This document shows positions 11,609 through 22,800 of a DNA stretch of 64,000 nucleotides, piece after piece. The position numbers were made by a program, and so were the translations under genes. The notes under the pieces were generated by a model that was not told the origin of the DNA, did not search any database, and saw only the letters and a program-made list of their open reading frames with translations. Source of the stretch: Owenia fusiformis (taxonomy: Eukaryota > Annelida > Polychaeta > Sabellida > Oweniidae); assembly GCA_903813345.2 (NCBI GenBank), contig CAIIXF020000011.1, forward strand, positions 28,452,166 to 28,516,165. The letters run 5' to 3'. Numbering within the stretch: position 1 is the stretch's first letter; every line of letters starts with the position of its first letter.

Positions 11609-12164
11609 ACTTGTGATATCCTTATTCCCCACCTAGCCTCATCATATGACGAAGCTGACACAAGGATTATCCTACACACCATTGATAAGGCAACTGCTTA
11701 CAAACGAATAATTGTACGATGTGATGGCACCGATGTTCTGGTTTTGCTGTTGTATTACTTCCATAGCCCATACATCAACAGTGATATTGAAATTTACATG
11801 CATAGTGGTCGTGGAAATAAAGAACGCTATGTTCCTAGAAGTGACATTGCAAAGACCTTGGGGCATTATTTATGACAATCCCTACCAGCCATACATGCCC
11901 TAACAGGATGTGATACAACATGCTTGTTCCACAAAATAGGAAAAAAAACTTACTGGACTATCAGAATTGAGTGACTCAGTTACAGATATTGAAGAGGTTA
12001 GTTCGGCCAGAAACTATGTCATGGGATTGTTGGCCGGGGAGCGAGATCCCCTGTTGGCTGGACCACTGAGTCCATTATCAACAGCAGAGGAGGATGCGTT
12101 GCTGGAGGGTACCGATGTCCTATTTGAGGACCGGGACGTAGACGAACTGTTACAGTATATTTGA
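11609..12164 (+). pseudogene. Mobile-element protein, C-terminal half
   Basis: Reads SSYDEADTRIILH, then IIVRCDGTDVLVLLLYY, then (after a stop at 11873) a HALTGCDTTCLFHK block, and, after a frame change near 11945, an acidic leucine-rich tail ending DVDELLQYI. The DEADTR, TDVLVLL and TGCDTT series is the hallmark C-terminal half of the family represented at 9.4-10.3 kb. It could therefore be the displaced end of that very copy. The acidic tail overlaps a short tandem duplication. Confidence 0.6.
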
Positions 12165-12290
12165 ACATTTGAACATACTGATTTATTTACTGTTTATAAC
12201 ACTGAGGATCTGGACATAAAGGAACTGTTACAATATTTGAATATTTGAACATACTGATTTTTTACTTACTGTTTATAATACTGAGATTGG
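12140..12290. repeat. Two-copy tandem duplication (about 85 bp)
   Basis: The block GAACTGTTACA...TTTGAACATACTGATTT...TACTGTTTATAA...ACTGAG occurs twice in succession. The first copy contains the stop codon of the preceding ORF, so the duplication arose at the 3' end of that gene. Confidence 0.7.
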
Positions 12291-13574
12291 TTTTTGATTT
12301 CTGCAATAGAGATATGGTCCTGACCATTTTATACGGAATGTTTTCTGTGTTTGAATTTTTTAATTTGAGAAGACTGCTTTTAACTTGAACTTGATTATAA
12401 TTGAAAGAAGTAGTATCCCGGTCATAATTTTGAAGACATTTTAACAGACTGCAGATTTCAGCGTTATTGAGATTAATTTCATTCTTATAGATTTAAAGAG
12501 ATTTAACATTTATGTAAACTATAATCAATATAATCTGAATAGTATTTATTCCCATTGTACGTATATATTTCAGTTGCGACATAAAACGCAAGTATAATAG
12601 AATAGTCTGATTTACTATTAGTTGGTGTGGTGATATTTAGAGTACCTAATACCCTATTCTTTTTAGCTTACTGTGTTGTATTCGTGTAGGTTTGTTTATA
12701 TTTTTACCCTGTAACTTCACTCTTTTGACACTACACCTATCATTCTATCATATTCCTGAAACCTATTCATCACTCACCTTATTAGTAATTTCGTATGAAG
12801 GACTAGTCCAATTTCCCTTTGTTCTGGCTCACACTACCTATTTCTTTAATTCACTTCCGTGTTATTGGATAGTATCTTATACAACCAAGACTGGTATAAA
12901 CTTATAAAGGTTGATGATGATTTCTGCTTGGCATGTGCTTTGTTTATAAGGGCACATGCCAACTTATTGGGGTTAGCACAATGAAAATGAAAGAAACCTT
13001 GCAAAGAAGGATTATCATCGCGAGGAAATGCTTGAAATAAGGGAGGATGAAGCGTAAGCAGCACACTCTGCCACACACCTTTGACAAAGTTAAAGCAGCA
13101 AGGATCAAATCGAACAGAAGCATTGTAAGCCACATTACCAGAGCAGTCCTCTTCTGTGCAAAGGGACCCAGGAAAAATATAGTGTATATGAAGTGAACCC
13201 TGGAAATTTCCTAGCATACTTCAAAAAATGGCTAAGCATGTAGAAGATCTGAATTCCAATGTCGAAGCTCCTTTGACAAAAGCCCGATATAGTGAGCCTA
13301 GATCACAAAATGAGATAATTTATGTGATTGCTAGTTTCCCCTACCAGGATCTTAAAAACGAAAAAGGTAGCCCCACTCCTGTTTCTATATCATACTTCAG
13401 TGGAATAGGAGCGAATGAATTGGAGACATGGTTAACATTAATATGGCACTATAGGAAGGGCTGATTACTTAATCCATGTTGAAACTATCATTAATCATAA
13501 AATTTAGGTTAAATTAAAGTTCATCTTTCAAAGAAATTTCTCATCCAAACAAGCCAAGACATTGATTCTTTTCA
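12291..13574. other. Loop of the inverted repeat, no recognised gene
   Basis: A plus-strand frame at 13228-13464 (78 codons) and an overlapping minus-strand frame at 12846-13217 have no domain I recognise. The region from 12940 to 13460 is less AT-rich than its surroundings and may be the remnant of another coding region. Confidence 0.35.
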
Positions 13575-13707
13575 CGTTAGATTATGGTTTTGGGAAATAT
13601 AGGGTCTTCTTTTCTTATGACAGATTTAAACTTACAGTTTACTTTTCTCGTTGGGTTTCTTTAAAGTTTTTAGTCACCCTTCCCTTTGGCATTTGTGCTT
13701 ATATATT
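13575..13707 (-). repeat. Inverted repeat, right arm (133 bp)
   Basis: Reverse complement of 11473-11605 with scattered substitutions. The match ends sharply on both sides. It is either a second insertion of the same element in the opposite orientation or one terminus of a foldback unit. Confidence 0.8.
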
Positions 13708-13910
13708 CTTACATAAGCACAGATATCACTGCATCTAAAATGTTAGATAAATGCAACCAGCAGTAGATATCAACATAATTAAGCTAATTTCTGATACTTT
13801 TAACCAATGCTCCTTGCCGATGGGAGTCATTTGCGAATGTTCAATCTTAGATGTACATGTGCCACTTTTTGTTTTTGAAAAAACGTATTGCTTTGTTGAA
13901 TGAATAAAAC

Positions 13911-14114
13911 ATGCCTAGAAAGCACGCTGGTGAGAAACGAACAATACCTACAATTTGTGAAAGTATTTTACAAGAAAACATTGAAGTTGGAGTATCTTCT
14001 AAAAAACTATATGTGACGGATTTGCGAACGTGGTGTATTACAAAGATACTGGAGAACAACAAAGAATTTGTTAAAAAGAGTGTGGACAGTGCAATAAATG
14101 CAATCACTTTTTAG
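13911..14114 (+). CDS. Small basic ORF, unknown
   Basis: A 67-codon frame beginning MPRKHAGEKRTIPTICE. It is lysine/arginine-rich with no domain I recognise. It lies 120 bases upstream of the kinase-like ORF on the same strand and could be a 5' exon or an upstream piece of the same decayed element. Its reality is uncertain. Confidence 0.25.
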   Translation: MPRKHAGEKRTIPTICESILQENIEVGVSSKKLYVTDLRTWCITKILENNKEFVKKSVDSAINAITF

Positions 14115-14232
14115 AAACTGGTCGTACGGATATCTGGCCGGGAGAAAGCCAAATATTCCAACGGAGGGTCATTCTAAAAGAATGAGCCAAATAGAAAACG
14201 ATGCTATTTGAACATTCATATGAAAAGCAGCA

Positions 14233-14814
14233 TTGGAGACAATACACATACAATACAGTACACCCGTGGTACCGTCCATCTATTCTTCTGAACAATTAAA
14301 AATGAGAAATATGTCAAAAACCATTAAAAATCAAGAAGCAGAATTACTGACAAAGCAAAATGAACTGGATGAAATTAAAAAACAACTTAAGAAAATCAAA
14401 TCATCAAAACAACTCCAAACACATGTTTCTTCGATGGATTCTTTAGAGAAACGGGCTCTTTATAAACAAATTTCTTTGAATAGAGAGTTGCAGCAAGGAC
14501 AAGCAGTTTCAGATAACTTAGAAATTGATCTGACATCCCTAAGCAATGTGAAGGGAGGAGATTATATTGGGCATGGATCGTATGGGACTATCAGTTTAGG
14601 GAGAACACGGAAAGGGGAACTCTTAGCAAAGAAAACGTTTTTCTTAAAGAAAGAGCGTAATGCAATATCCGACGCAGAAAAGGAGTTGAACGTATTGCGG
14701 CAGTTAAATTCAAGCAATGTACAAAGGCTGTTCGGATATAATTTCGGTGGCGATCAGCCAGTATTGCGGATATATTTTGTCGATTTCCATGGAAATTACC
14801 AAGTTTATTGCTAA
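14233..14814 (+). pseudogene. Coiled-coil plus protein-kinase N-lobe ORF, truncated
   Basis: A 193-residue frame. Residues about 25-70 are a charged heptad-like coiled coil rich in K, E, Q and L. From about residue 108 it has a protein-kinase glycine-rich loop (GHGSYGTISLG), followed 11-12 residues later by an LLAKKTF segment in the place of the ATP-binding lysine motif. An alpha-C-like helix (DAEKELNVLRQL) with a candidate glutamate comes next, then a hinge-like VLRIYFVDF. The frame stops there, so the catalytic HRD and DFG motifs are absent. This looks like the 5' part of a kinase gene cut by later insertions; a putative LTR starts about 90 bases downstream. It could be a mobile-element passenger or a host relic. 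Confidence 0.5.
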
Positions 14815-14901
14815 TCTGTGGCAGTTTTTTGTGGCATGGGCAATCTTCAAAACCAACAAGTACTGGCTGACATGGGTTAGCAAAGGCAAAACCAACAACA
14901 T

Positions 14902-15104
14902 GCTGTTGTAACTTGAGGATAAGCGACAATGTTGTTTCAATTCTAGTTGTATTGAGCAATAGTGCTCTCATGTTTGTATCTGCACATGTGCAGAACTGAG
15001 AACTACTTCCTGATAAGAAATATAAGAAATACAAGAAATGTCAATGTAAAAGTTTTTGTGTTGTCTAGCTTTTATTCGATGCATTACTTTAGACAATCCA
15101 ACAA
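14902..15104 (+). mobile_element. Possible 5' LTR of a Ty3/Gypsy element
   Basis: The segment begins TGTTGTAAC and ends CAATCCAACA. It is followed directly by AGTGGCGAAGAGTATGG, which resembles the priming-site region (TGGCGA-type) seen before gag in many invertebrate Gypsy elements. A gag-like coding region starts about 90 bases further on. No second LTR copy was found, so the boundaries are approximate. Confidence 0.45.
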
Positions 15105-15169
15105 GTGGCGAAGAGTATGGAATAGAAGCATTTTCTACATGTTAGATACATTATTGTGACTTTATTCTT

Positions 15170-15740
15170 TTGCATAAGACTGTACTTTGGAAAAAAAACA
15201 GCATTGCTTTGATAGGCCAAATCGGATTTTTTGATTCTAAAATTGAAAAGTTTGGACTTTGGAAACAACGGTTTGACCAGTTCTCCATAGCAAACCAATT
15301 GTCTGACGATATCAAAAATGCTGCATTCTTGACAATGATGGGGCCCGTGCCTTATGCCGTGTTTGCGGACTTTTGTCATCCAGTCAATCCAGATGTAAGG
15401 GATTTGGATGCGCTAAGCACCATTCTGAATGATTACTATGAACTAACCCCTCTGATAATAGCTGAAAGATTTAAGTTTCACGAAGAGTGAATCGGTGAGT
15501 GAATTTTCAGTTGTGTTGAGGAATTTATCCAAAACTGGTGAATTTGGTGAAATCTTACAAGAGGTTCTGAGGGACAGCTTTGTTTGTGGCTTACAAAATG
15601 AGGCAATTCAGCAAAAGTTGCTAACTGAGGGAGGTTTGACTTTTCATACTGTTTATACTACCGCTATTGGCATGGAAATGGCACAGTGGGACATTAAAAC
15701 ATTTCATGTACCCGCAACTTCAACAGACATTAACGCATTA
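15170..15740 (+). pseudogene. Ty3/Gypsy gag-like polyprotein, N-terminal part
   Basis: The first frame (15170-15490) gives an IGQIGFFDSKIEKFGLWKQR start, the FSIANQL and AAFLTMMGP blocks and an L..YYEL..LIIAERFKF stretch. After a frame break at about 15488 the next frame (15495-15740) continues with VVLRNLSKTGEFG, LRDSFVCGL..EAIQQKLL and an L.F..VY..AIGMEMAQ block. This order is the standard retrotransposon gag domain of K02A2.6-type Gypsy elements. No zinc knuckle, protease or reverse transcriptase follows; similarity fades after about 15740. It is a 5' fragment or a copy truncated by deletion. Confidence 0.75.
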
Positions 15741-16045
15741 GACATTATAAAATTAAAGATAAATGACAATAGTAAAAGGACACGGCGATTTGTTGGTTGC
15801 TGTGCTAGACCAGAATTCATTGCACGCATTTCGAGTATTTTGTCTAGTGTAATGAAATATTTGGGCGCATTCGTCATAATTATGTACATGTATGCTGAGG
15901 GAGTAGATCTAGTCTAGTATTTCGCACACTGTAGCTGCCTATTAATTATGTACTGTACATGTCGCTGTACTCCCTGGTAAGATCTGGCTGCCAACTTTTC
16001 CTGGGGAATGCATTTATAACTAGACATGTAAATTGAACAATTTAA
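15741..16045. other. No gene seen
   Basis: The gag frame runs open to 15917 without recognised similarity. The stretch GTAGATCTAGTCTAGTATTTCGC near 15901 and the TGTACATGTCGCTGTACTCC segment may be LTR-like, but no partner was found. Confidence 0.3.
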
Positions 16046-16830
16046 GACTCCAGATCTCAAATTTTATATGTTGATGTTTAGGGACAAACAAGCTCTGTTC
16101 AAGAAGGAATTTTCAAGGTGGCCACTTACAATCAAAATTTGTTTTGTTCGGTGGGATTTGCTACTCCGTGGAGTTGCTGTTTTTCTAGTTTATTTTCGCG
16201 ATCTTTACCGAATTCTTTTTAATAACGATACATCTCATTATCATTTCGTTTTACTGTTGCAAATAAGGCATTCTTGGCAACAAAAATTCCCATACATGAA
16301 ATTCCTGGGGATTTTTGACTTCTTTTATGCATGGGCGCTCTTTGTAATGGATTACAATGGGAATTTCAATTTCAAAAGTGCCCTGGGCGCTTATTACGGC
16401 GAATATGTACTTGTTTTATTCAGTTTACGTTTGTGGAATTAGACATGTGCGAACTTACTGCGCAATGAACAGTGAAGTTTAACCTTAATATAGAATTAGT
16501 TTTTGTCTAAAGGTTTTAATTTATTGGTGTAATTATTTCTTTCAGACTGACAATAATTCTTATACGAGATGACAATGAAACACCATGCTCGTATAAGATT
16601 AAAAGAGAGGTCACAGAGAGAATAAAGATAGGGTTAGAATAAGCTGAGTCATCTAGAATATAGACATTTAGACAATTCTTAAGTAGGTGATCTTCGACTC
16701 CATTGGCTTAACATGGGGATATCATAATATCTACTTTTTGAGACTTCAAACCGCTATAACTATCTAACCAGAAGTTGGGTCGAAATTTGGTTTGCCTAGT
16801 TGTGACAACACTCGATGGGTGGCGTCATTA
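16046..16830. repeat. Partial copy of a dispersed satellite-type repeat
   Basis: It shares several blocks, in order, with 41375-42813: AGACTCCAGATCT at the left end, TAAGCTGAGTCATCTAGAA near 16640, TTGGCTTAACATGGG near 16703 and GTCGGATCGAAATTTGGTTTGC-like sequence near 16775. The open frame at 16068-16442 has no domain and is not called. Confidence 0.55.
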
Positions 16831-17378
16831 AAGTTAGGACTTATTTACGTTTCGTTTTCTCAAAAAGTTCACCACTTAGTAATTACAGAAAGACATTTCA
16901 CAAAACTGAATTGGAAAAGGTTAATATCGATCTATTTCAGCGTTTTTACAGTTCTTTTCTAGCTGGTCTATAAAAGATTTGCTGGATGAGTGAAGTTACA
17001 GCGCCATTCTACACAAAATACATACTTTCTGTAGAATGATTGGTGATTTTCGATGGTAAATCGTGTAAAATCTGAGTAAAGTTTTTAAAAAATTTCTCGG
17101 CCAAAACTTTTTCTTTGTATATTATAACACACATATCAAATTTGAGCAAGTTTTACCAAAGATTAAAAAAACTGCCCCTGCACAAAAATCATCCCTCCGA
17201 TTTAGCGTCTATACTTCACTTTTGTGAGATGAGCGTACAATCTAGGCTAATCTGCCATGGGGAGTTACCCACCTCTCCCCGACTCAAACCCCTGCCCCCC
17301 CCCCCTCTTTATGGTCTATTATTATATATACACCATTAGAGAGGGGCCTAGCTTGGGGGTTAAGATCTAAAGCCCCCC

Positions 17379-17489
17379 TCACATATGAACGAATCCACTA
17401 AGCGTAGTCTTGCGAATTTGATTGGAACGTAAATATGCACATCAATAGTACACGCAGGTTGACGTCGGGGGCTTTCGTTCATATGTGAG
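17379..17489. repeat. Short inverted repeat (16-bp perfect arms)
   Basis: CTCACATATGAACGAA at 17379 is exactly reverse-complementary to 17474-17489, with partial pairing extending outward through poly-C and poly-G runs. It may be a small foldback element. Confidence 0.6.
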
Positions 17490-18872
17490 GATCGAGGCCT
17501 TAAGGTCTACATTGAAATCTCATTGAGACCTACAGTATGAATTTCTGAAAATAATGTAAACATATGAATCGGATTTAAGATTTATTTATTAGCCTACTGG
17601 CTAGGGGACTGTCCTTCGGGTTATAATTACTTTATGGAACCCCATCCCCGCGCACCTTGAAATGCATGATTAGTTCATGTATAATGTTATTGGTATGGCT
17701 TTGTTCAGGTTGAATTAAATATATGTTTATTATATATATCATGTAGTAATTGTGAATTACTGTACTTTCCAGGCAAATGAAGCAGCCAACAAGAAATAGG
17801 AACCCCTAACTTACCGTATAAAGATCACAAGGGACTGTCCTTATCAGGTGTTCAATATGTTATACCAGATTTACTACCAATATGTGGGAGACTTTTATAA
17901 AGGAAACAGAAAAAAATATAACAATGGAGTTTCATAATGACAAAAAACTGATATTTTGGCTGGATATAATGAACAAGCAAGGCTTCAAAAACAGTTAAAA
18001 ATGATTGCAAAACGTTCAAAGGCGTCACAAACGATCGCATAAATCCCAGGTTTTACACCCAGATAAAACAAGATGAAACCCAAAGTTCGTCAACAACCAA
18101 AAAAACGAAGCTGCACAAAACGTTTATATTGTAGCATTATTTGGATATTGGTCAAAATTGGAATCAGTACAATTCTGATTGAGATGGGAAATAAAAATCG
18201 TAAAAGAACAGGTGCAACTAGGAATAGATTTCCAATAGCTGAATGGAAGAATATGAAACCTGGATTGACTTAAATCAAAATAAAATAAATGAACAAAAAA
18301 TTGTACTGAAAGACATAGAGAATGAAATGAAATTTAAAAAAAGGTTGTGAGTAGTCTGGATGTTGGACATAAACCAGTGAAACCTACAAAAGTAAAGGTA
18401 TGTGATCATTGTTTGAAGGAATATATTGGGGTCCTCCACGAACCTATTGAATTTCGGCCAAATCAGGCTTTCCATTTGGCCACCAGGGGCCGCTTTGCAA
18501 AAACGATGTTACCCATCTTGCTTGTTCATTTTGTTTTATCAATTTCTTTTCATATTTTAATATCAAAATTGATCTCATATTTTCGCATATTAATCCGTGA
18601 TTGAAAATTGCATAATTTCAGTACAGTATTTTTAAAAACCCAAGTGCATAATTTGAAAGATTTTACTGTATAAAATGTGACTTTGACGGAGGTCACCACG
18701 GGTCAATGTAGGCCCAAACAACCAAAAAATGCCAAAAATCCCAATATTGACCTTGTGATGACCTTGAGCCTGACCACCTCATTTTCGAACCAGTACCTTC
18801 ACTTTTCAACTTTTAGAATGCCAGGCAATTTCAGATCAAATATTCTCATCTTAAAATAAACTTCACATTGTA
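17490..18872. other. No gene seen
   Basis: Only short frames (17852-18040 minus, 18073-18273 and 18347-18604 plus), none with a domain. The plus-strand text at 17835-18420 is lysine-rich and may be a decayed exon, but I cannot support it. Confidence 0.35.
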
Positions 18873-20223
18873 ATGACTGAACACAATACTAAAGCGCAAA
18901 ATGAAGAAGAAAGAAATGATGCAGGCATTAGCACAATGTAAGTCTCTACATGGATATGTTTGTTTGTGTGTTTTTATTTATTATTTAAAATGGTAGGTTT
19001 CCATATACATTCATACATTCAGGTTTAACATAAATAATGATCATTCTCTGAAGGACTGCAGTTTAAACATTTGGTAAAAATGATTATAGTCTGCATTTTC
19101 TGGTGTAGACTTCATTCTGCTAGAGAGAGAATATACTAAACAGTAAATGATTAAATCAAAAACTTTTTTTTACATAAAATATCTTCAAAGTTTATGAAAT
19201 AGAGCTGTATATAAATAAACATTATACATGGGTTTTGAAGAGTACAATATAACAAAAACGTTCCCCACTGAGCATGATGATAATTTTGACAGCTATACAT
19301 AAATATTTCTTTCATAATTGAACTCTGAAATCAATGGACTGATAAACAATACTAAATACTGTTACATGTTCATTAGATCTGAGATCAACCCTTTTCTAAA
19401 CTTATTGTAATCATAATATTTCCATTTAATTTAACATGATATGTAAAGATATATAGATATAAATTACAAAATATACTTTACGACTGAAACAATCTCTTGT
19501 TTTAATTTACAGACCTGAAATTAAGTATATATATGAGCCAAAGCCAAGTAATTTCTCTTGCCTTGAGTGGTTGGTTGATGAATTAAAGGAGAATGGCAAC
19601 TTAGCCAAAAAGTGTATGATATACTGCAGGTTTGCAAAAGCTTTTGCCTGGTTTCACCCACATATTTTACACACATGTTAAAACTTCATGTGATAAAATG
19701 AATTATACAAAATCAAATATTCCACATTCATATTGATGTATTTAATAAGATAAAGCCAATGTACTAGACTTTGTAATATTTTACATGGTGTCTGACCAGC
19801 ACTGCCCCTTTAATTTTAAACAAGTTTGCCATTGTATTAAGGGGACCCCATAAAAGTATCACCTCTACTTCAGTTAAATCATTATATGAAATCAACAAAT
19901 CTTAAGACAATCACTAATTGAGATACTATTTTAATGTATTCCAGGTCGATTCAAGATACTTCTAATTTATTTAACTTTTTGACCACAAAGCTCGGTAACT
20001 ATGCATACTGCCCACCAGCAAGCAAGAACATTGAATTACTCATAGAGAGGTACCATTTATCAATGGACAGGGACAGGGAACTAAGAATAGTAAACCATTC
20101 CCCGACTCCCAATTCCCATATAAGATGTGTAATGAGTACTATAGCTCTTGGAATGGGAATGGATGTCCCTGACATGGAAGTTGTAGTTCACTGGGGATTC
20201 CCAGGATCATTCGTTTCATAGTC
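18873..20223 (+). pseudogene. RecQ-like helicase C-terminal domain, three exons, broken
   Basis: Exons at 18873-18937, 19513-19629 and from 19945 join with correct phase. The protein reads PEIKYIYEPKPSNFSC, KKCMIYC (helicase motif IV region), RSIQDTSNLF, then IRCVMSTIALGMGMDVPD (motif V, VATxAFGMGxD type) and VVHWGFPGSF. A TAG at 20218 replaces the expected tyrosine of the (Y)WQExGRAGRDG motif VI, and the following residues are strongly diverged, so the arginine finger is lost. The ATPase lobe (motifs I-III) is not present upstream. Helicases of this type often travel with invertebrate mobile elements. It is non-functional as an enzyme. Confidence 0.65.
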
Positions 20224-20636
20224 TTGGAACGAGATAAGTGTGAGAGGATATACAGTGAGGAAATCATAAAATTAAGCCAAGAGGGATTTTTGTACCAAAA
20301 TACACTGCTTCATCTGCCACTGAAACATATGTCCTATGCCAAAGCGCTATTTGAGGAAACATTTGGACTGCAAAGAATACATACAGCAACTTAAGGCCTG
20401 TATTTCTCGAACAATGATCCATTGGCAACAAGTACCATTATAACAGAACTAAAAAAGGCTCAGTCAAGGATAAGACTAGTCTTAAGACTAGTTTTGAAAC
20501 TGTTCATATTCACATTGTTTCTTTTGATGTTAGATCATAGTTTTAGATATAAATAAGTAGCTATAAATAAGTCTACTTTCCCCACATTGTCAGTTATTAT
20601 AAGTTCTCAAGTCTCAACATTTAATTATTTTTTTAG
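20224..20636. other. Continuation of helicase relic, then intron-like DNA
   Basis: 20230-20392 stays open in another frame (VLERDKCERIY start) and may be the decayed C-terminal tail of the helicase relic. After that the sequence is intronic in character up to the acceptor at 20636. Confidence 0.35.
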
Positions 20637-21760
20637 ACAGTCAAAGTCAAAGAAGAGCCAAATGAATCTCAAACTGAATCTGATCAGCCACATGTTCAAA
20701 CACTACCTAATGTACCACTAACCATGCCAGACAATGACACTGAGGGTGTGGATTCCGAGTCTGCTGATACAAAGCCAGGCATATTGAGGTAAGTTGAAAT
20801 AGCACTATGTTGACTATTATAATTATAAATATTAAATAATAATTAATTACTACTAGCTTGCATTAAGTAATTAAATGGATATCTAAGTATTTAAATTGTT
20901 TTTTTTTTCAGTAGCCCCTCATCTTCACAGCCTTCTGTCCTAGATGATCTATTTGGTGATGTTTATATTGTTGATGAGAAGACCCCTAAAACAACACTAT
21001 CCTTGGAGCAGAGAGTTGTAACTATAAGCGATTCGAAACGGATTCGAAACTCGAATCGTCATTTTCTGACTCAAATCGGATTCGACTCGAATCGAATTTT
21101 TTCGACTCGTCTCACCCCTAATAAAGAGTGTATACCTCAGAATATTAAACACTTCCTCAAAACAACACATGAGAAAAGAAGGAAGGATGAGAATGAAAGT
21201 ACACGTAAATCTCAGAAAATGGTTGAGAGAAACCTGAGGGTAAATCTGCCAAAAGAATTCAGAATTGGGGAGAATGTTCTACTAAAGGTTAGGGGGAAAG
21301 ATGACCAGGTAAAGAGCATAGGTTCATCGCTTATTAAAAGGAAGTGTGAGTCTGATTTATACAGGTATAAACTGCAATATGAACGGGAAGGTGACCCAAG
21401 CTTGGAAAACGTTTGATGTGATCCAATGCCTGACTAAGGAAGAGTCAAACAAAAGATCTGAAGAGGAAAAGAAAAAATGCAGGTATATTATCAATTAGTC
21501 GCATATTTGGAAAAACACTCATTACCAAAAATCACACAAAATATTTAAGACTTTTTCTAATCTTTATTTCTTACAAACTACTACTGTAATTAATCTTTTA
21601 CTTCTCAAATTTGATTTTAGCCCTCGGCAATACACCTGCTTCATCAAAACATTGCAATTGTAAAGACCCAGGGTGTATATAACTCCTGCCAAAAAGTGTT
21701 TCTTTGGTATAAACAACCTGTCCTGCAAAGCAAGACCAAGTGGAGGCTGATTGTGTAAAG
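20637..21760 (+). pseudogene. Retroelement integrase C-terminal region (KRBA2-like), three exons
   Basis: Exons at 20637-20788, 20912 to about 21481 and 21621 to about 21760, with matching acceptor and donor sites. The first is acidic and S/T-rich. The second has LSLEQRV, a basic ...EKRRKDENESTRKSQKMVERNL stretch and a small beta-barrel-like EFRIGENVLLKVRGKD segment with LYRYKLQYE. A frame change near 21403 separates this from WKTFDVIQCLTKEE. The third has a cysteine-rich HCNCKDPGC tail. This arrangement matches the tail of the KRAB-A-domain-containing-2-like integrase family of invertebrate retroelements. The catalytic core is absent. An in-frame repeat insertion lies at 21024-21120. Confidence 0.55.
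21024..21120 (+). repeat. TCGAATCG-rich insertion within the integrase exon
   Basis: About 97 bases built of ATTCGAAAC / TCGAATCG / GATTCGACTCG motifs, unlike the surrounding AT-rich coding DNA. The frame stays open through it. It sits between two conserved segments of the integrase-like protein, so it looks like a short transposed repeat. Confidence 0.55.
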
Positions 21761-21889
21761 TTACAAACCACAATACAAGGAACAATATCATTCAGTGAGT
21801 AGTTTTGATATAATAAGCATTTATAATTAATAGGAAATAATTAATGAACAACATTTAAATTTAACATTCTAATGTTGGGACAGTATTGA

Positions 21890-22260
21890 CATTAGGAATG
21901 ATTGGCAAAAAAATATCGAAGAAGCAAACATGTGAAGAAGCAAACATCTCTCAATTACACAATTCAAGTCATCTGACTGGTTCAAATATCATGAATGGGG
22001 ATAACAGCATCCATTGCTATAGAGGTGAAAACTAATGAGGACAATTACATTGCGAATGGAATATTGAATAAGGCCAGTATGGACTTCACTGTGAAAAGCT
22101 TGGAATTTGGAAAGTCACATGAGATATCCACCAATCATTTGTACGCGCAAAAAGAAAGAAAAAACATACTAAATTTTCAGTTGAATATTCTGGGTTGGTT
22201 ATCAACAGTTAGTACCTCATTTAGGAGCTAGTCCAGATGACATTGTAAAATGTGATTTTT
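21890..22260 (+). pseudogene. YqaJ-type exonuclease fragment
   Basis: The frame 21995-22231 gives a SLEFGKSHEISTNHLYAQ segment, like the W/F-G-xx-HE helix of YqaJ/lambda-exonuclease proteins. A neighbouring frame near 22208-22260 gives PHLGASPDDIVKC, the LGASPDG active-site region of this nuclease family. A frame change separates the two, and the match ends abruptly at about 22255-22262, where an antisense DNA polymerase fragment begins. Such YqaJ domains occur in many invertebrate mobile elements. The copy is broken. Confidence 0.6.
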
Positions 22261-22261
22261 G

Positions 22262-22493
22262 TAGGAAGCAAAAATTGACTATGTGTTTGCCAGTGGGTGA
22301 AACGCAGGTTTCAAAGTCAATAAAAATGTATTTAAATGGCTTGCGTAAATCAGCAATCGGCAGCCCATGTTTGACTCTTTCTTGATTTTCTCGCTGGACT
22401 TGATCTCTGTACTTCGCAATACCTGTCTTCTTTTTTTTAACAAAGCATTTGTGCTTTTCAAAATTGGCGACCAATTTGTAGCAAATCGTGCAC
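22262..22493 (-). pseudogene. Polinton-type DNA polymerase B fragment (exonuclease I motif)
   Basis: On the minus strand an exon starts after a TATTAAG acceptor at 22494 and reads CTICYKLVANFEKHKC (a CxxC...HxC cluster). A basic linker and YIFIDFETC follow, the Exo I (DxE) motif of family B polymerases, then GKHIVNFCFLQ. In Polinton/Maverick polymerases this block comes straight after the zinc-rich N-terminal region seen at 28.6-30.8 kb, where it is missing. It lies outside the terminal repeats of that element and in the opposite orientation, so it belongs to another, older or rearranged copy. Confidence 0.65.
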
Positions 22494-22800
22494 CTTAATA
22501 AGAAAAAGAACGAAAAAATCATTTTGATTTGTAACCTTTTTAAAAGAGAAAATACGAAATTAAGAAAATGAAATAGAAATAGACTACAATACAATGTTCA
22601 ATTGGAAAATATTTTATTTTGTCAAGAAATTGAATTATTTCAAAAGCAAGATTTACATGTGATTATTTAAGTTTCACACATTAGTTTAGCAGGTGTTAAC
22701 TATATTTGATGTTTGTATTTATTTTGTCAAGAAATTTAACTATTTCGAACGCACAACATACTTTCATTTGTATTCGTGCATTTATTCATTTTCGTTGCAG

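Noticed and set aside
16068-16442. 124-codon hydrophobic frame
   Set aside because: It lies within a dispersed repeat, shows no domain and has no splice or start context.
22217-22594. Calling the whole 125-codon minus-strand frame as a gene
   Set aside because: The first 33 codons precede a splice acceptor and are low complexity; only 22262-22493 resembles a polymerase.
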